64,000 nt of DNA from JAUWGC01 sp963753055 (GTDB taxonomy: Bacteria; Bacteroidota; Bacteroidia; Bacteroidales; B18-G4): NCBI GenBank assembly GCA_963753055.1, contig CAVWAP010000009.1, forward strand, positions 527,574 through 591,573, written 5' to 3'. Each line of letters begins with the position of its first letter. The first letter of the stretch is position 1. Positions 37,478 to 46,242 of this stretch are shown here, in pieces. Both the position numbers and the translations under genes were made by a program. The notes beneath the pieces are model-generated. The model was not told the DNA's origin. It ran no database searches and saw only the letters and a list, made by a program, of their open reading frames with translations.

Positions 37478-37636
37478 ATAATTGACCAATTCACCAATCT
37501 GCACAATTGACCAAATAAATTACAAATCACGAATGTTCAGATTTCAATTTTCAAAAGGTTTGAAAATTTATCATTCTATCATTGAAATTTGGAGATTATT
37601 TGGTCAATTGGAGATTCGGTAATTGGTCAATTTTAG
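37478..37636. repeat. ~160-bp AATTGACCAATT inverted-repeat element, copy 2
   Basis: It matches copy 1 (22888-23062) over nearly its whole length with the same terminal inverted AATTGACCAATT/AATTGGTCAATT blocks, and separates thrH from thrC. Confidence 0.8.
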
Positions 37637-37700
37637 TTAGTATTTATTTATTAAGTATTTTTTAAACGCTTTATAGTTATTTTCAATATGATCAAATTGC

Positions 37701-39008
37701 TCATTCCTTCTCTTCCAGTCCTTCCAGGCTTGGTGGTAGTTCGGGGTCGAAGCCGAGAATTTTATTGATTTCTTCCGGGAACTTGGCGGGATGCGCCGTT
37801 TCCAGGGAGATATACAGTTGATTCTTTGGATAATTTTCTCCTTCGGCATCCAGGAACTTCCACAGTCCGGCCCAACCCACAGCACCATGAGGCTCGAGCA
37901 ACACATTATGCTTTTCGTAAGCTTTCTTGATGGTCTTCCTGGTAAGCTTGTCATTAACACTTACAGCAAAGATATCCTTACGCATCAGGTTAAGGTCGGC
38001 CTGCTTGCTGATCGCCCCCTTCTCATCCATTATCCCACCGTAAAGAGCTACCAGCCTTGCCAGGTTGCTCGGGTGGCCTACGTTCATCGCACTGGAAATA
38101 CAGTTTTTTGAAGGCTCTATTTTATCATATTCCCCTGTAGCGACATAACGGACAAACTCATCATTCTCATTTACTGCAATGATAAAGCGCCTGACAGGCA
38201 GACCCATCTTCATTGCCAGGACACCGCCCATCATGTCTCCGAAGTTACCTGATGGAACAGAAAAGATGACATCATCGTCTTCTTTTCCTTTCCTGAGCCT
38301 TGCAAAGGCGTAAAAATAATACACGATCTGTGGTATCAGGCGTCCAATATTGATGGAGTTGGCTGAAGAAAGACTCATATGCTCCAGATCTTCATCTGTA
38401 AACGCCTCTTTGACCAGCGCCTGGCAGTCATCAAACTTACCATCGATGGAGATGACCCGTATATTCTTTCCGAGTGTTGTCATCTGCTTGCGTTGTCTTG
38501 CTGTTACTTCTTTTTCAGGAAAAAGCACCACAACACCAATATTGTCAAGGCCATAAAAGGCATTGGCGATGGCGCTGCCGGTATCTCCCGATGTTGCGGT
38601 AAGTATCAGAAGGTTACGTTCCTGCTGCTTCAGGTAATACTGCATCAGACGCCCCATCATCCTTGCCGCAAAATCCTTAAAAGAAGCGGTCGGACCCTGA
38701 TCCAGCCTCATGATATGTTTGTTATCACCGGCTTCTTCAAGCGGGATCTCATAATCATAGGCATCTTTGGTGATCCAGCGCAGCTCTTCATCCGGGATCT
38801 GTCCCTTCAGATATTTCCTCCCTATTTCAAAAGCAATGTCATGGTAAGGCATATCTGAAAAGCGCTGTATCTCTTCAGCAGTTATCGTCGGAATAATTTC
38901 CGGCATGAACAGGCCCTTGTCGGGTGCCAGACCTTTCAACAGTGCATTACTGAAAGGCACGGGAGTTGTTTTCAGGTTTGTAGAGTAATACCTAATTGAA
39001 GAAACCAT
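37701..39008 (-). CDS. thrC: Threonine synthase
   Basis: The 435-aa PLP enzyme converts O-phosphohomoserine to threonine. It has YYSTN near the start, the N-terminal L-x-P-D-x-G-L-F-M-P-E block, GPTASFKDFAARMMGR with the PLP lysine, LTATSGDTGSAIANAF and SVPSGNFGDMMGGVLA. It lies 33 bp downstream of a Cys/Met-metabolism PLP gene and upstream of thrH, grouping homoserine-derived amino-acid synthesis. Confidence 0.95.
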   Translation of the reverse strand: MVSSIRYYSTNLKTTPVPFSNALLKGLAPDKGLFMPEIIPTITAEEIQRFSDMPYHDIAFEIGRKYLKGQIPDEELRWITKDAYDYEIPLEEAGDNKHIMRLDQGPTASFKDFAARMMGRLMQYYLKQQERNLLILTATSGDTGSAIANAFYGLDNIGVVVLFPEKEVTARQRKQMTTLGKNIRVISIDGKFDDCQALVKEAFTDEDLEHMSLSSANSINIGRLIPQIVYYFYAFARLRKGKEDDDVIFSVPSGNFGDMMGGVLAMKMGLPVRRFIIAVNENDEFVRYVATGEYDKIEPSKNCISSAMNVGHPSNLARLVALYGGIMDEKGAISKQADLNLMRKDIFAVSVNDKLTRKTIKKAYEKHNVLLEPHGAVGWAGLWKFLDAEGENYPKNQLYISLETAHPAKFPEEINKILGFDPELPPSLEGLEEKE

Positions 39009-39041
39009 CTGATCAAGTTTTAACTATTCTTCCTTAATATA

Positions 39042-40505
39042 TTATCTTTCAAGTTTGGCTGAGGAAGCACCACCGGCTGAATATTCCGGTCCGGGAATAA
39101 AGAAATGCTTATCTCCGCCTGTCAGAGCCTGGTCAAGGTCGGCAATGACATCATCCGGATGTTCCCCTCCAACACAAAGCCTGATCAGGTTGAGTGGTAT
39201 ATCGGCTTTCTTTCGCCCCTCCTCACCCTGCTGGGAGTGAGTGGAGATGGCCGGGATGGTAGCCACGGACTTGATCCTTCCAAGGTCGGTAGCACGCCAG
39301 ATGCGCTGCATGCGGTCAAATATATCCCTGGTCTCCTGCGCACCGCCCTTCACCCTGAATGACATAAGGTGTCCGTAACGGTTGATTTTCTCACCATACA
39401 ACTCATCGTATTCTGAATCAACAAGCACCATGTATTTTTTAGCAAGCTCATGGAGCGGATGTGAATCAAGGCCAAGATAATCGACCTGTTCGATGTTTTT
39501 ATGACTTTCCAGGTACTTTGCTACAGCCATTGTATTACGGCTGCAAAGGTCAACCCTTGAACGTAATGTACGGATATCATTTAATCCCAGGATGGCATTC
39601 ATGGGGGAGATATTGGGTCCGTTATCCCTGTTTGGGAGAGTCTTCAGGTACATCGCAAAGTCGGCCTTCATGGCATCATTATCAATATTGCTTGTGATGT
39701 TCTTCCTGGAAATAACCGCCCCGGCAATGCCAAAGCCACTGGTCATTAAGGTCTTGGTTGCACTTTGCACGACAATATCAGCACCATAGGCAATCGGTCG
39801 CATCAGGGCGGGTGTAGCAACTGTAGCATCCACGATCATAGGTATATTATGTTCATGGGCCAGCTCCACTATTTTCTCAAGGTCGAAGAAAGCCTGCCCG
39901 GGATTGCTGGGCATCTCACCATAAAGGAAACGGGTGTTCTCATCGATCAATGAGCGCCATTCATCAATATTATTGGAATTAACCACCTGGCGCCATTCAA
40001 TGTTGCGTTCCTGATGCTTGCGGATGGAAAACTGCTGGAATGTACCACCGTAGACCTGGCAGGTGGCCACAAAGTTCATTTTCTGATTCGGTCTGGCCTT
40101 GTCCACGACCAGAAATTGATCAACAGCGCATTGTATCGCAGCCATCCCACTGGCTGTGCCTATACATGATGTCTCAACACCCGAGCCATAGCCCTCAAGA
40201 AGAGCCAGCACACCTTCAAAATAATACATACTTGGGTTGGCAATACGGGAATAGCACCATGTGGGCACTTCATACCCCAGGGCTGCTTCCATCTCATCGG
40301 AATCACGATAAGCCTGGGAGGTGGACATATAGATTGGCTCAATGATGGATCCCTGGTTAAAGTCAAGGGCCTCCTGCATAGAGTAGACACCGTGCACAGC
40401 GATGGTATCAAAACGGCACCCCCTCATTCTGTTGAGGTTATCAGCATGCCATTTCATCGACCTGGCAGCAGCGTCAACATAATATTGTTTACCACTATTT
40501 TTCAT
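39042..40505 (-). CDS. Cys/Met metabolism PLP enzyme (cystathionine gamma-synthase / O-acetylhomoserine sulfhydrylase-like)
   Basis: The 487-aa protein belongs to the transsulfuration fold-type I group: PIYMSTSQAYRDSDE, YSRIANPSMYYFEGVLALLEG, TASGMAAIQCAVDQ, VDATVATPALMRP and VVQSATKTLMTSGFG with the PLP lysine. It is longer than E. coli MetB (about 386 aa) and has an N-terminal extension of about 25 residues. With thrC and thrH next to it, a role at the homoserine branch towards methionine is likely, but synthase, sulfhydrylase and lyase activities cannot be told apart by eye. Confidence 0.85.
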   Translation of the reverse strand: MKNSGKQYYVDAAARSMKWHADNLNRMRGCRFDTIAVHGVYSMQEALDFNQGSIIEPIYMSTSQAYRDSDEMEAALGYEVPTWCYSRIANPSMYYFEGVLALLEGYGSGVETSCIGTASGMAAIQCAVDQFLVVDKARPNQKMNFVATCQVYGGTFQQFSIRKHQERNIEWRQVVNSNNIDEWRSLIDENTRFLYGEMPSNPGQAFFDLEKIVELAHEHNIPMIVDATVATPALMRPIAYGADIVVQSATKTLMTSGFGIAGAVISRKNITSNIDNDAMKADFAMYLKTLPNRDNGPNISPMNAILGLNDIRTLRSRVDLCSRNTMAVAKYLESHKNIEQVDYLGLDSHPLHELAKKYMVLVDSEYDELYGEKINRYGHLMSFRVKGGAQETRDIFDRMQRIWRATDLGRIKSVATIPAISTHSQQGEEGRKKADIPLNLIRLCVGGEHPDDVIADLDQALTGGDKHFFIPGPEYSAGGASSAKLER

Positions 40506-40595
40506 AGTCAGAAATTTGAAATTTTACGCCGATAAAATTAAGGAATCGTCACACGCCAATGTGTGAGATGGGCTTATTTGGAGAAAATTTAAATT

Positions 40596-40654
40596 ACAGT
40601 TTTCAGTTTTCAGTTCTCAGTTCAACTGAGAACCGAGAACTGAAAACCGAGAAC
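40596..40654. repeat. Heptad hairpin (CAGTTTT / GAGAACC units)
   Basis: Four left heptads (CAGTTTT, CAGTTCT, CAGTTCA types, 40596-40623) face four right heptads (GAGAACC, GAGAACT, GAAAACC, GAGAACG, 40627-40654) across a 3-nt loop, giving a stem of about 28 bp with few mismatches, then a T run on the plus strand. Confidence 0.85.
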
Positions 40655-40659
40655 GTTTT

Positions 40660-41697
40660 TTACTCTATCACCAGTCGTGCAGTGGCCTGCCCTTTGGCAG
40701 TAATTGCCTGCACGACATAGATACCGGTGGACAACTGGCTTACATCGATACGGGTTTTGATGTTGTTCACATCCTGGTGATAAACAACCTGTCCCTGGCA
40801 GTTGATGATGCGAATTTCTTTCATCTTGTTGATCATGCCGATGTTGACATAATCTTTTGCAGGGTTGGGGCTTACTAGGATATTGGAGTTCTCAGAAGAA
40901 ACATCAGGTGTTCCTGATGCTCCATACATTAACCAGTCGACCATACGGTACATGAACTCATTAGCGACATCCTGATCGGTGATGGATGCAAAAGATAATG
41001 TTGTAAATATGGACCTGAAGTTATCTCCTTCATATTGGAGTCCTGGTGTTCCTGTAGAAATATAAGGTTGGACTACAGTAAACAGAGAGGTACCCATGTG
41101 TTCAGCGATGCTGTCAGCATACAGCCCATCGTCAGTAACCGCTGTGGTGAAGATGTCGAATACGTGGAAGCTTAATCCTTCTGCTATTGATCCTGGAGCC
41201 CCATTAAATCTTGCTGTATCCGGATCGGTCTCAATATGATAAATATCTTGCTCAACTGTCACAACCCCAAGGCCATCATAAGGAAACTCTCCCGGGCTAA
41301 ATGTTCCGTAATCCGGGTAACGGTCCCAAAGGTAGTCTTGTGCAGATAGCAATAACTTCCCTCCACTAAGGGAAAGGTACAGGCTAAGATTAAACTCATC
41401 ATCAAGGGTAAGTGTGGTGGAGCCAGACCAGACCTCTCCACACCACCATATAACGATGTCGTAGGCTTCCATTGCAGCTGCATCCGGCCCATTATGAGTT
41501 ACGGTATCAACCTCCATGTAATCATAGGTGTAGCCATTGGCATCCAGGGCCGCCTGGAACATGGGCCAGCAATCAGTAAAATTGGAGTTGTAACTATTGT
41601 CATTATCAACACACAGGATGGATTGTGCTGATAACTGGGAAATCATAAAAGCTGATGATAGCAGGAACATCAGCATAACACGGGTAAATTTTTTCAT
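40660..41697 (-). CDS. Secreted protein with T9SS type A sorting domain
   Basis: The 345-aa protein has a signal peptide (MLMFLLSSAFMISQLSA), an alpha/beta domain opening with ILCVDNDNSYNSN and EAYDIVIWWCGEVW, which looks like a glutamine-amidotransferase-like or ThuA-like surface fold without clear catalytic residues, and a C-terminal sorting domain (SPNPAKDYVNIG, LSTGIYVVQAITAKGQATARLVIE). It should be exported through the T9SS and attached to the surface. Function of the main domain is unknown. Confidence 0.8.
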   Translation of the reverse strand: MKKFTRVMLMFLLSSAFMISQLSAQSILCVDNDNSYNSNFTDCWPMFQAALDANGYTYDYMEVDTVTHNGPDAAAMEAYDIVIWWCGEVWSGSTTLTLDDEFNLSLYLSLSGGKLLLSAQDYLWDRYPDYGTFSPGEFPYDGLGVVTVEQDIYHIETDPDTARFNGAPGSIAEGLSFHVFDIFTTAVTDDGLYADSIAEHMGTSLFTVVQPYISTGTPGLQYEGDNFRSIFTTLSFASITDQDVANEFMYRMVDWLMYGASGTPDVSSENSNILVSPNPAKDYVNIGMINKMKEIRIINCQGQVVYHQDVNNIKTRIDVSQLSTGIYVVQAITAKGQATARLVIE

Positions 41698-41847
41698 GGT
41701 AATATCGTTTTATATTAAGTTAATAGAATGATAAATATAGTAATTTTCTCAATAAATGCCATCCTGGATTGATATTTTGTGGGTTTAATGTACAAATAAT
41801 GAATTGTGAGGGGAATTTTTTGTATTTTACATCAAATTATTCTGCAT

Positions 41848-42432
41848 ATGAAAAGGTTTATTTTTCACTGGATTATTATCCTGGTTTTAATTTCTTCATG
41901 TGATAACAGTAAAGTGTCACAGATTAACCCCGAGGTTTATGAGAAATATATCAGTGTCGGGCATGATATTGCCCTTGAGGCACAGAAGACTCTATTGATC
42001 AATGTCAGCCGATCCATGAATAAAGGCGGACCACTGCATGCATTAGAGTTTTGCCATCTCAATGCCCTTCCAATTATCGACAGCCTGAATACTGCATGTC
42101 ATTGCAAGATAATTCGCATCACATCAAACAACCGTAATCCCGACAATGCCCTGACCAATAAAACCGACAAGGAAGTATGGGATTTCTATGCTCATTTTAC
42201 TTCTCCAAAAGGGTATAGGGATACTGTTTTGGCCGGGGAAGAAAACAGCATCATCTACTACAAGCCCATCACTATCGCAATCCCGGCCTGCCTGAAATGC
42301 CACGGTATACCAGGTAAGGACATTGATGACGTTACAGCAGCGAAGATTGACAGGCTGTATCCCGATGACCTGGCAACAGGATACGAGCAAGGAGACCTCA
42401 GGGGGTTGTGGAAAATTACATTTAGTGATTAG
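41848..42432 (+). CDS. DUF3365-type haem-binding lipoprotein
   Basis: Starting at ATG 41848 gives a lipoprotein signal (FHWIIILVLISSC). The 194-aa product has the DUF3365/Tll0287-like pattern: AL-EFCHLNALPI, RITSNNRNPDNALTNKTD, a YYKPITIAIPACLKCHG block with a single c-type haem motif CLKCH near residue 150, and a final YEQGDLRGLWKITF. Such domains are used as periplasmic redox or signal-sensing haem proteins. The last codons and the TAG stop fall in a GGTTAGT heptad tract that also overlaps the next start. Confidence 0.8.
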   Translation: MKRFIFHWIIILVLISSCDNSKVSQINPEVYEKYISVGHDIALEAQKTLLINVSRSMNKGGPLHALEFCHLNALPIIDSLNTACHCKIIRITSNNRNPDNALTNKTDKEVWDFYAHFTSPKGYRDTVLAGEENSIIYYKPITIAIPACLKCHGIPGKDIDDVTAAKIDRLYPDDLATGYEQGDLRGLWKITFSD

Positions 42433-42456
42433 TGGTTAGTGGTTAGTGGTTGGTGA
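42424..42456. repeat. Heptad tract (GGTTAGT) bridging two genes
   Basis: GTGATTAGT followed by GGTTAGT, GGTTAGT and GGTTGGT supplies the stop of the haem lipoprotein and runs into the start of the next gene. Confidence 0.7.
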
Positions 42457-43709
42457 GATTAACTTGCTGTCATATTATAACATTATTGATTCTTTGTGTT
42501 GCTGCGCAAGGACAGGGGAATTATCTGGTCAGGGGAAGAGTAGTGGATGCGGCGACGGGGAAGACCATTGAGAAGGTTAATATTCAGATCCAGGGGACTT
42601 ATAGCGGGACCACGACCAGTATGGAAGGTGAATTTCACTTCACTGTCAGCAGCCTGCCCATAACCCTTATCTTTTCCCATATCTCCTACGAGACCAAAAC
42701 CATGGAGATCACTGCTTTCGACGCAAAGGAAAAATTTACCGTTCAGCTATTTACAAGGATCAACCTGTTGAAGGAAGCCCTTGTTACTTCTCAACACAAG
42801 TTTGCTTCGGCTCAAAGCGTCATCACAGTAATGGATTTCTATTGTATCGACGAAAATATTCTTATCCTGCTTTTTAATCATACCAAGAAGACACATGAAC
42901 TGGTGCTGACAAACCCGTTTTTCGACACCATTGCCTGTTCAGGAAAGTATACAGAAAAAAATAAGCCCCAGTTTCTTCATCAGGACTGCCTGGGGGAGTG
43001 CCATGTCTATGATAAGGATTTTGCCCGGCAGGTAGTTATCCGGGATTCCATTATCCTGCTGATGTATACCGTCCATACAGCTAAATTCCATAAGACGCTG
43101 GATGATTGTCTGTTCGAAACCCGGAATTTTGTTGTCTTTGAAAAGCAGCTCAACGATTATTACCAGCAGTTCTACGGTCTTCATAAAGAAACCAGCGACG
43201 AGCGGATGATACTTTCGGCCGATGAGATGAAGAAGGCCAGGGCACTGGGAGAGGAGATCAACTTTATTATCTCGCACCCGGAGTTTTATACAGACATTGG
43301 AGCCGCTATCCGTTTCGAGCGGGAAATCATGTTTAAGCCTTCTTACAAGGTCTTGAAGAAGATAGGCGACAGCGTCTATTATTTTAACCACCTCTCGGCC
43401 AGCATCGACATTTATGATAATGAGCTGTGGTACCAGTCGAGCATACCCATCAGTTATCATGAGCAGCGGCATTGGCAAAAGGAGATCCTGGTCGACCCCA
43501 TTGAAGACAAAGCCTATACTACCTTCCGCTATGGTGGAAAATATGAACTGCACGAGATCAACCTGGATGATGGCAGTGTTGAGTACGTCACGACCATCCC
43601 CTTCGCTTTCCCCTACAAGATCATGGTCAACAACGGCTTCCTTTATGTCCTTTACCGCAACCTTGCAAGCTCATGGGATAAGAAGAGTTTGTATTGGATA
43701 CGGCTTTAG
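42453..43709 (+). CDS. Secreted protein with carboxypeptidase-like regulatory domain
   Basis: The GTG at 42453 (a TTG lies one codon upstream) gives a signal peptide (IITLLILCVAAQGQ) followed by a CarboxypepD_reg-like beta-sandwich (residues about 25-105; VRGRVVDAATGKTIEKVNIQIQGTYSGT). The remaining 310 residues show repeated beta strands, possibly a beta-propeller-like module (LWYQSSIPISYHE, YTTFRYGGKYELHEINLDDG). No T9SS tail is seen. The start codon lies at the edge of the GGTTAGT repeat, so the original start region may have been replaced. Confidence 0.65.
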   Translation: MRLTCCHIITLLILCVAAQGQGNYLVRGRVVDAATGKTIEKVNIQIQGTYSGTTTSMEGEFHFTVSSLPITLIFSHISYETKTMEITAFDAKEKFTVQLFTRINLLKEALVTSQHKFASAQSVITVMDFYCIDENILILLFNHTKKTHELVLTNPFFDTIACSGKYTEKNKPQFLHQDCLGECHVYDKDFARQVVIRDSIILLMYTVHTAKFHKTLDDCLFETRNFVVFEKQLNDYYQQFYGLHKETSDERMILSADEMKKARALGEEINFIISHPEFYTDIGAAIRFEREIMFKPSYKVLKKIGDSVYYFNHLSASIDIYDNELWYQSSIPISYHEQRHWQKEILVDPIEDKAYTTFRYGGKYELHEINLDDGSVEYVTTIPFAFPYKIMVNNGFLYVLYRNLASSWDKKSLYWIRL

Positions 43710-43770
43710 TCAGTGAACAGTGATCACTGATCAGTGAACAGACGTGATCAGTTCACTACTGTTCAGTGTA
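43709..43770. repeat. TGAACAC/TGATCAC heptad hairpin
   Basis: The left arm (CAGTGAACAGTGATCACTG) faces ACTGTTCAGTG on the right. It begins at the stop of the upstream gene and marks the left border of the region where this word dominates. Confidence 0.8.
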
Positions 43771-43785
43771 TGTCTATTGGGTAGC

Positions 43786-43850
43786 TTTTACCCACCCCCT
43801 GGCCCCCTCTCCAGTTTGGAGAGGGGGAAAAGGGGGCTGGGGGGTTAAGG
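43786..43850. repeat. C/G-rich palindrome, second copy
   Basis: An inner stem CCCCCTCTCC/GGAGAGGGGG with loop AGTTT lies at 43803-43827, flanked by further C-rich and G-rich runs. The entry CTTTTACCCACCCCC is shared with the element at 21399-21484. Confidence 0.7.
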
Positions 43851-43909
43851 GGGAGAGGTAATAATTGTTAACAGACTGTTAAATTATTGATTCCCAGCAC
43901 AAACAGGGG

Positions 43910-43917
43910 TAGCTTTG
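43910..43917 (+). promoter_or_regulatory. -7 promoter box (TAGCTTTG)
   Basis: An exact TAnnTTTG element lies 22 bp before the TPR gene start, giving a short leader. Confidence 0.5.
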
Positions 43918-43939
43918 CATTGAATCAACATGATGCATC

Positions 43940-45703
43940 ATGAAAAAATATTTTATCCCTGTTCTTGTTATCACCTGTATCATTATCCTTGTGGTTTATG
44001 TTTTTAAGGTGAAGGACGAGCAGCCTGCTGAAGAGGCTGCAGAGCAACCCGTATACTCCTCCATGTGCGTGCCCCCGGTAATAGATATCGACTGGTACAG
44101 CAGCGACAGGAAAGCGCCTGTTTTTGAAGGCCTGGATGGGATTGATCTGAAAATAAGTACGAGCAATACCGAAGCGCAAAAGTACTTTAACCAGGGACTG
44201 ATGCTTGCCTATGGCTTTAACCATGCTGAGGCGGCAAGGTCATTTTACCAGGGTACACGTGAGGATCCCGATTGTGCGATGTGCTACTGGGGCTTCGCCT
44301 ACGTCCTTGGACCTAATTATAATGCCGGGATGGAGCCCAATAATTTTGAAAGGGCATGGGAGGCAGTTGAAAAGGCAGGAAAGCTCAGTAATGGCTGCAG
44401 CAATTTAGAGAGAGCTTTGATTTCTGCCCTTGCAGAACGTTATGCTGAAGATCCCCCGGAGGACCGCTCCGAACTGGATATTGCTTATTCCCGGGCCATG
44501 AAAAAGGTCCATGAGAAATTTCCTGATAACAGCGATGCTGCAGTCTTATATGCTGAGTCCCTGATGAACCTGCACCCATGGAACCTGTACGACAAAGAAG
44601 GGAATCCAAAAGAATGGACACCTGAGATCGTGAGCATCCTGAAAGAGACTATCGAAAATGAGCCAGAACACGCAGGTGCCCATCATTTACACATCCATGC
44701 GGTGGAGGCCTCCGCCAATCCCGGGCAGGGACTTGCCAGTGCTGAAGCGCTTTTTGATCTTATCCCCGGATCATCCCACCTCCTGCATATGCCTTCGCAT
44801 ATCTACATCAACACCGGGCATTACCATGAAGGTTCTGTTGCCAACCTGCGTGCTGTTGAAGTTGACAGTGGTTATGTAACAGCCTGTCACGCCCAGGGTG
44901 TATACCCATTGGCTTATTATCCGCACAACTATCATTTCCTGGCTGCAACTGCTACGCTGGAAGGCGACAGCAAGAACGCTATGATGGCTGCAGTCGAAGT
45001 CAGGGAGCTGATCAACGTGAAGCTGATGAGGGACCCGATGTGGTCTACGCTGCAACATTTTTATATTATTCCTTATCATGTGGCAGTTAAGTTTGGCCTC
45101 TGGGATGAGATCATGGAGATGGAGAATGATGGAGGAGAGCTTCCTTACCCTGAGTCCGTGCGTCATTATGCCCGTGGCATGGCTTACCTTGCACAAAACG
45201 ACATTAAAAAGGCAAAGCAGGAACTTTGTGACCTGGAGCTTTTGATGAAACATCCATCCATACAGGAGTTAACTGTCTGGGGAATCAATCCAATGAGTAA
45301 GCTTGTTGAAATCAGCAGGGAAATCCTCAATGGGGAGATCCTTGCAGCAGAAGGGAAGTATGATGAAAGTATTGAGGCTCTTACCAAAGCCATGAACCTG
45401 GAAGACGGCTTAAATTATAACGAGCCACCCGATTGGTTCTTCAGCGTCCGCCATCATCTTGGAGATGTCATGGTAGAAGCAGGACGTTATAAACAGGCCA
45501 TAGAGATTTATCAACAGGATCTTGGGGTCTTTCCAAAGAATGGATGGGCTTACGCCGGTCTTTACAACGCCTATCTAGGAACCGGCAATACCGAAAAAGC
45601 GGCCGAGGCAAAGATGAATTATGAAGAAGCATTCAGGTTCTCTAATATAGACCTAACTGGTTCAAGGGTTATGAGGAGTACTGATTACATTTCGATGAAA
45701 TAG
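43940..45703 (+). CDS. Membrane-anchored TPR protein
   Basis: The 587-aa protein has an N-terminal membrane anchor (IPVLVITCIIILVVYVF), a Cys-containing linker and then tetratricopeptide repeats: AQKYFNQGLMLAYGFNHAEAARSFYQG, a YAESLMNLHPW block, and C-terminal repeats EIYQQDLGVFPKNGWAYAGLYNAYLG. Two conserved histidine clusters (HHLHIHAVEA and HLLHMPSHIY, around residues 245-290) are more than a plain TPR needs and could bind a metal or ligand. Function is unassigned; it would face the periplasm. Confidence 0.75.
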   Translation: MKKYFIPVLVITCIIILVVYVFKVKDEQPAEEAAEQPVYSSMCVPPVIDIDWYSSDRKAPVFEGLDGIDLKISTSNTEAQKYFNQGLMLAYGFNHAEAARSFYQGTREDPDCAMCYWGFAYVLGPNYNAGMEPNNFERAWEAVEKAGKLSNGCSNLERALISALAERYAEDPPEDRSELDIAYSRAMKKVHEKFPDNSDAAVLYAESLMNLHPWNLYDKEGNPKEWTPEIVSILKETIENEPEHAGAHHLHIHAVEASANPGQGLASAEALFDLIPGSSHLLHMPSHIYINTGHYHEGSVANLRAVEVDSGYVTACHAQGVYPLAYYPHNYHFLAATATLEGDSKNAMMAAVEVRELINVKLMRDPMWSTLQHFYIIPYHVAVKFGLWDEIMEMENDGGELPYPESVRHYARGMAYLAQNDIKKAKQELCDLELLMKHPSIQELTVWGINPMSKLVEISREILNGEILAAEGKYDESIEALTKAMNLEDGLNYNEPPDWFFSVRHHLGDVMVEAGRYKQAIEIYQQDLGVFPKNGWAYAGLYNAYLGTGNTEKAAEAKMNYEEAFRFSNIDLTGSRVMRSTDYISMK

Positions 45704-45745
45704 AATCAGTGAACACTGAACAGTGAACACTGAACAGATGTGAAT
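45704..45745. repeat. TGAACAC heptad tract
   Basis: Tandem GTGAACA and CTGAACA units immediately follow the TPR stop codon and border the four-helix-bundle gene unit. Confidence 0.8.
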
Positions 45746-45748
45746 AGT

Positions 45749-46102
45749 TTAGGCGTTTTTAGATTTTAGGTGTTTGATCATGCCGGAAATCATTTTTCTT
45801 ATCCCTTCCATTCGGCGAGTGTACTCTTTTATATTCTTCAAGTATCCCAGGTCTGAAGATAATATGAGTTGGGTTTCGAGTTCGCTTAATGATCCTCTTG
45901 CAATATATAAGAACTGTAAAAATTCCTTATCAGAATACCTGCCAGCACCTTCCGCAATATTTGAAGGAACAGATACTGCTGATCGCCTGATTTGATTAGC
46001 TAGAGAGTATTTTTCTGAGTCAGGAAATTTAGAAGTGTCAATATAAATATCTTTTGTTAAAGACATGGCTTCTTTCCAAATTTTTAGTTTATTATGCATC
46101 AT
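45749..46102 (-). CDS. Four-helix-bundle protein (S23/IVP family)
   Basis: The 117-aa protein has the standard family pattern: KIWKEAMSLTKDIY, FPDSEKYSLANQIRRSAVSVPSNIAEGAGR, FLQFLYIARGSLSELETQL and the final RKMISGMIKHLK. Members are found in intervening sequences of 23S rRNA genes and as free genes in Bacteroidota, with unknown molecular role. The gene is enclosed by heptad tracts on both sides and has a deleted copy 1.3 kb to the right, so it seems to travel as part of a duplicated unit. Confidence 0.88.
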   Translation of the reverse strand: MMHNKLKIWKEAMSLTKDIYIDTSKFPDSEKYSLANQIRRSAVSVPSNIAEGAGRYSDKEFLQFLYIARGSLSELETQLILSSDLGYLKNIKEYTRRMEGIRKMISGMIKHLKSKNA

Positions 46103-46172
46103 GGTTTATTAGTTTAATGGGTTCTAATTATTAATACCAAAAACCATAAAACATACCCAAAATACGAATCAC

Positions 46173-46242
46173 TTTCTACTGATCACCACTGATCACCACT
46201 GATCACCACTGATCAGTGTTCACTGTTCAGTGATCACTGATT
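46173..46242. repeat. ACTGATCACC / TGTTCAC tract
   Basis: Three to four ACTGATCACC decamers lead into TGTTCAC/TGATCAC heptads. The tract overlaps the last codons and stop of the metallo-hydrolase gene on the other strand. Confidence 0.75.

Noticed and set aside
22888..37636. AATTGACC elements as insertion sequences
   Set aside because: They are about 160 bp with no transposase ORF; at most non-autonomous elements.
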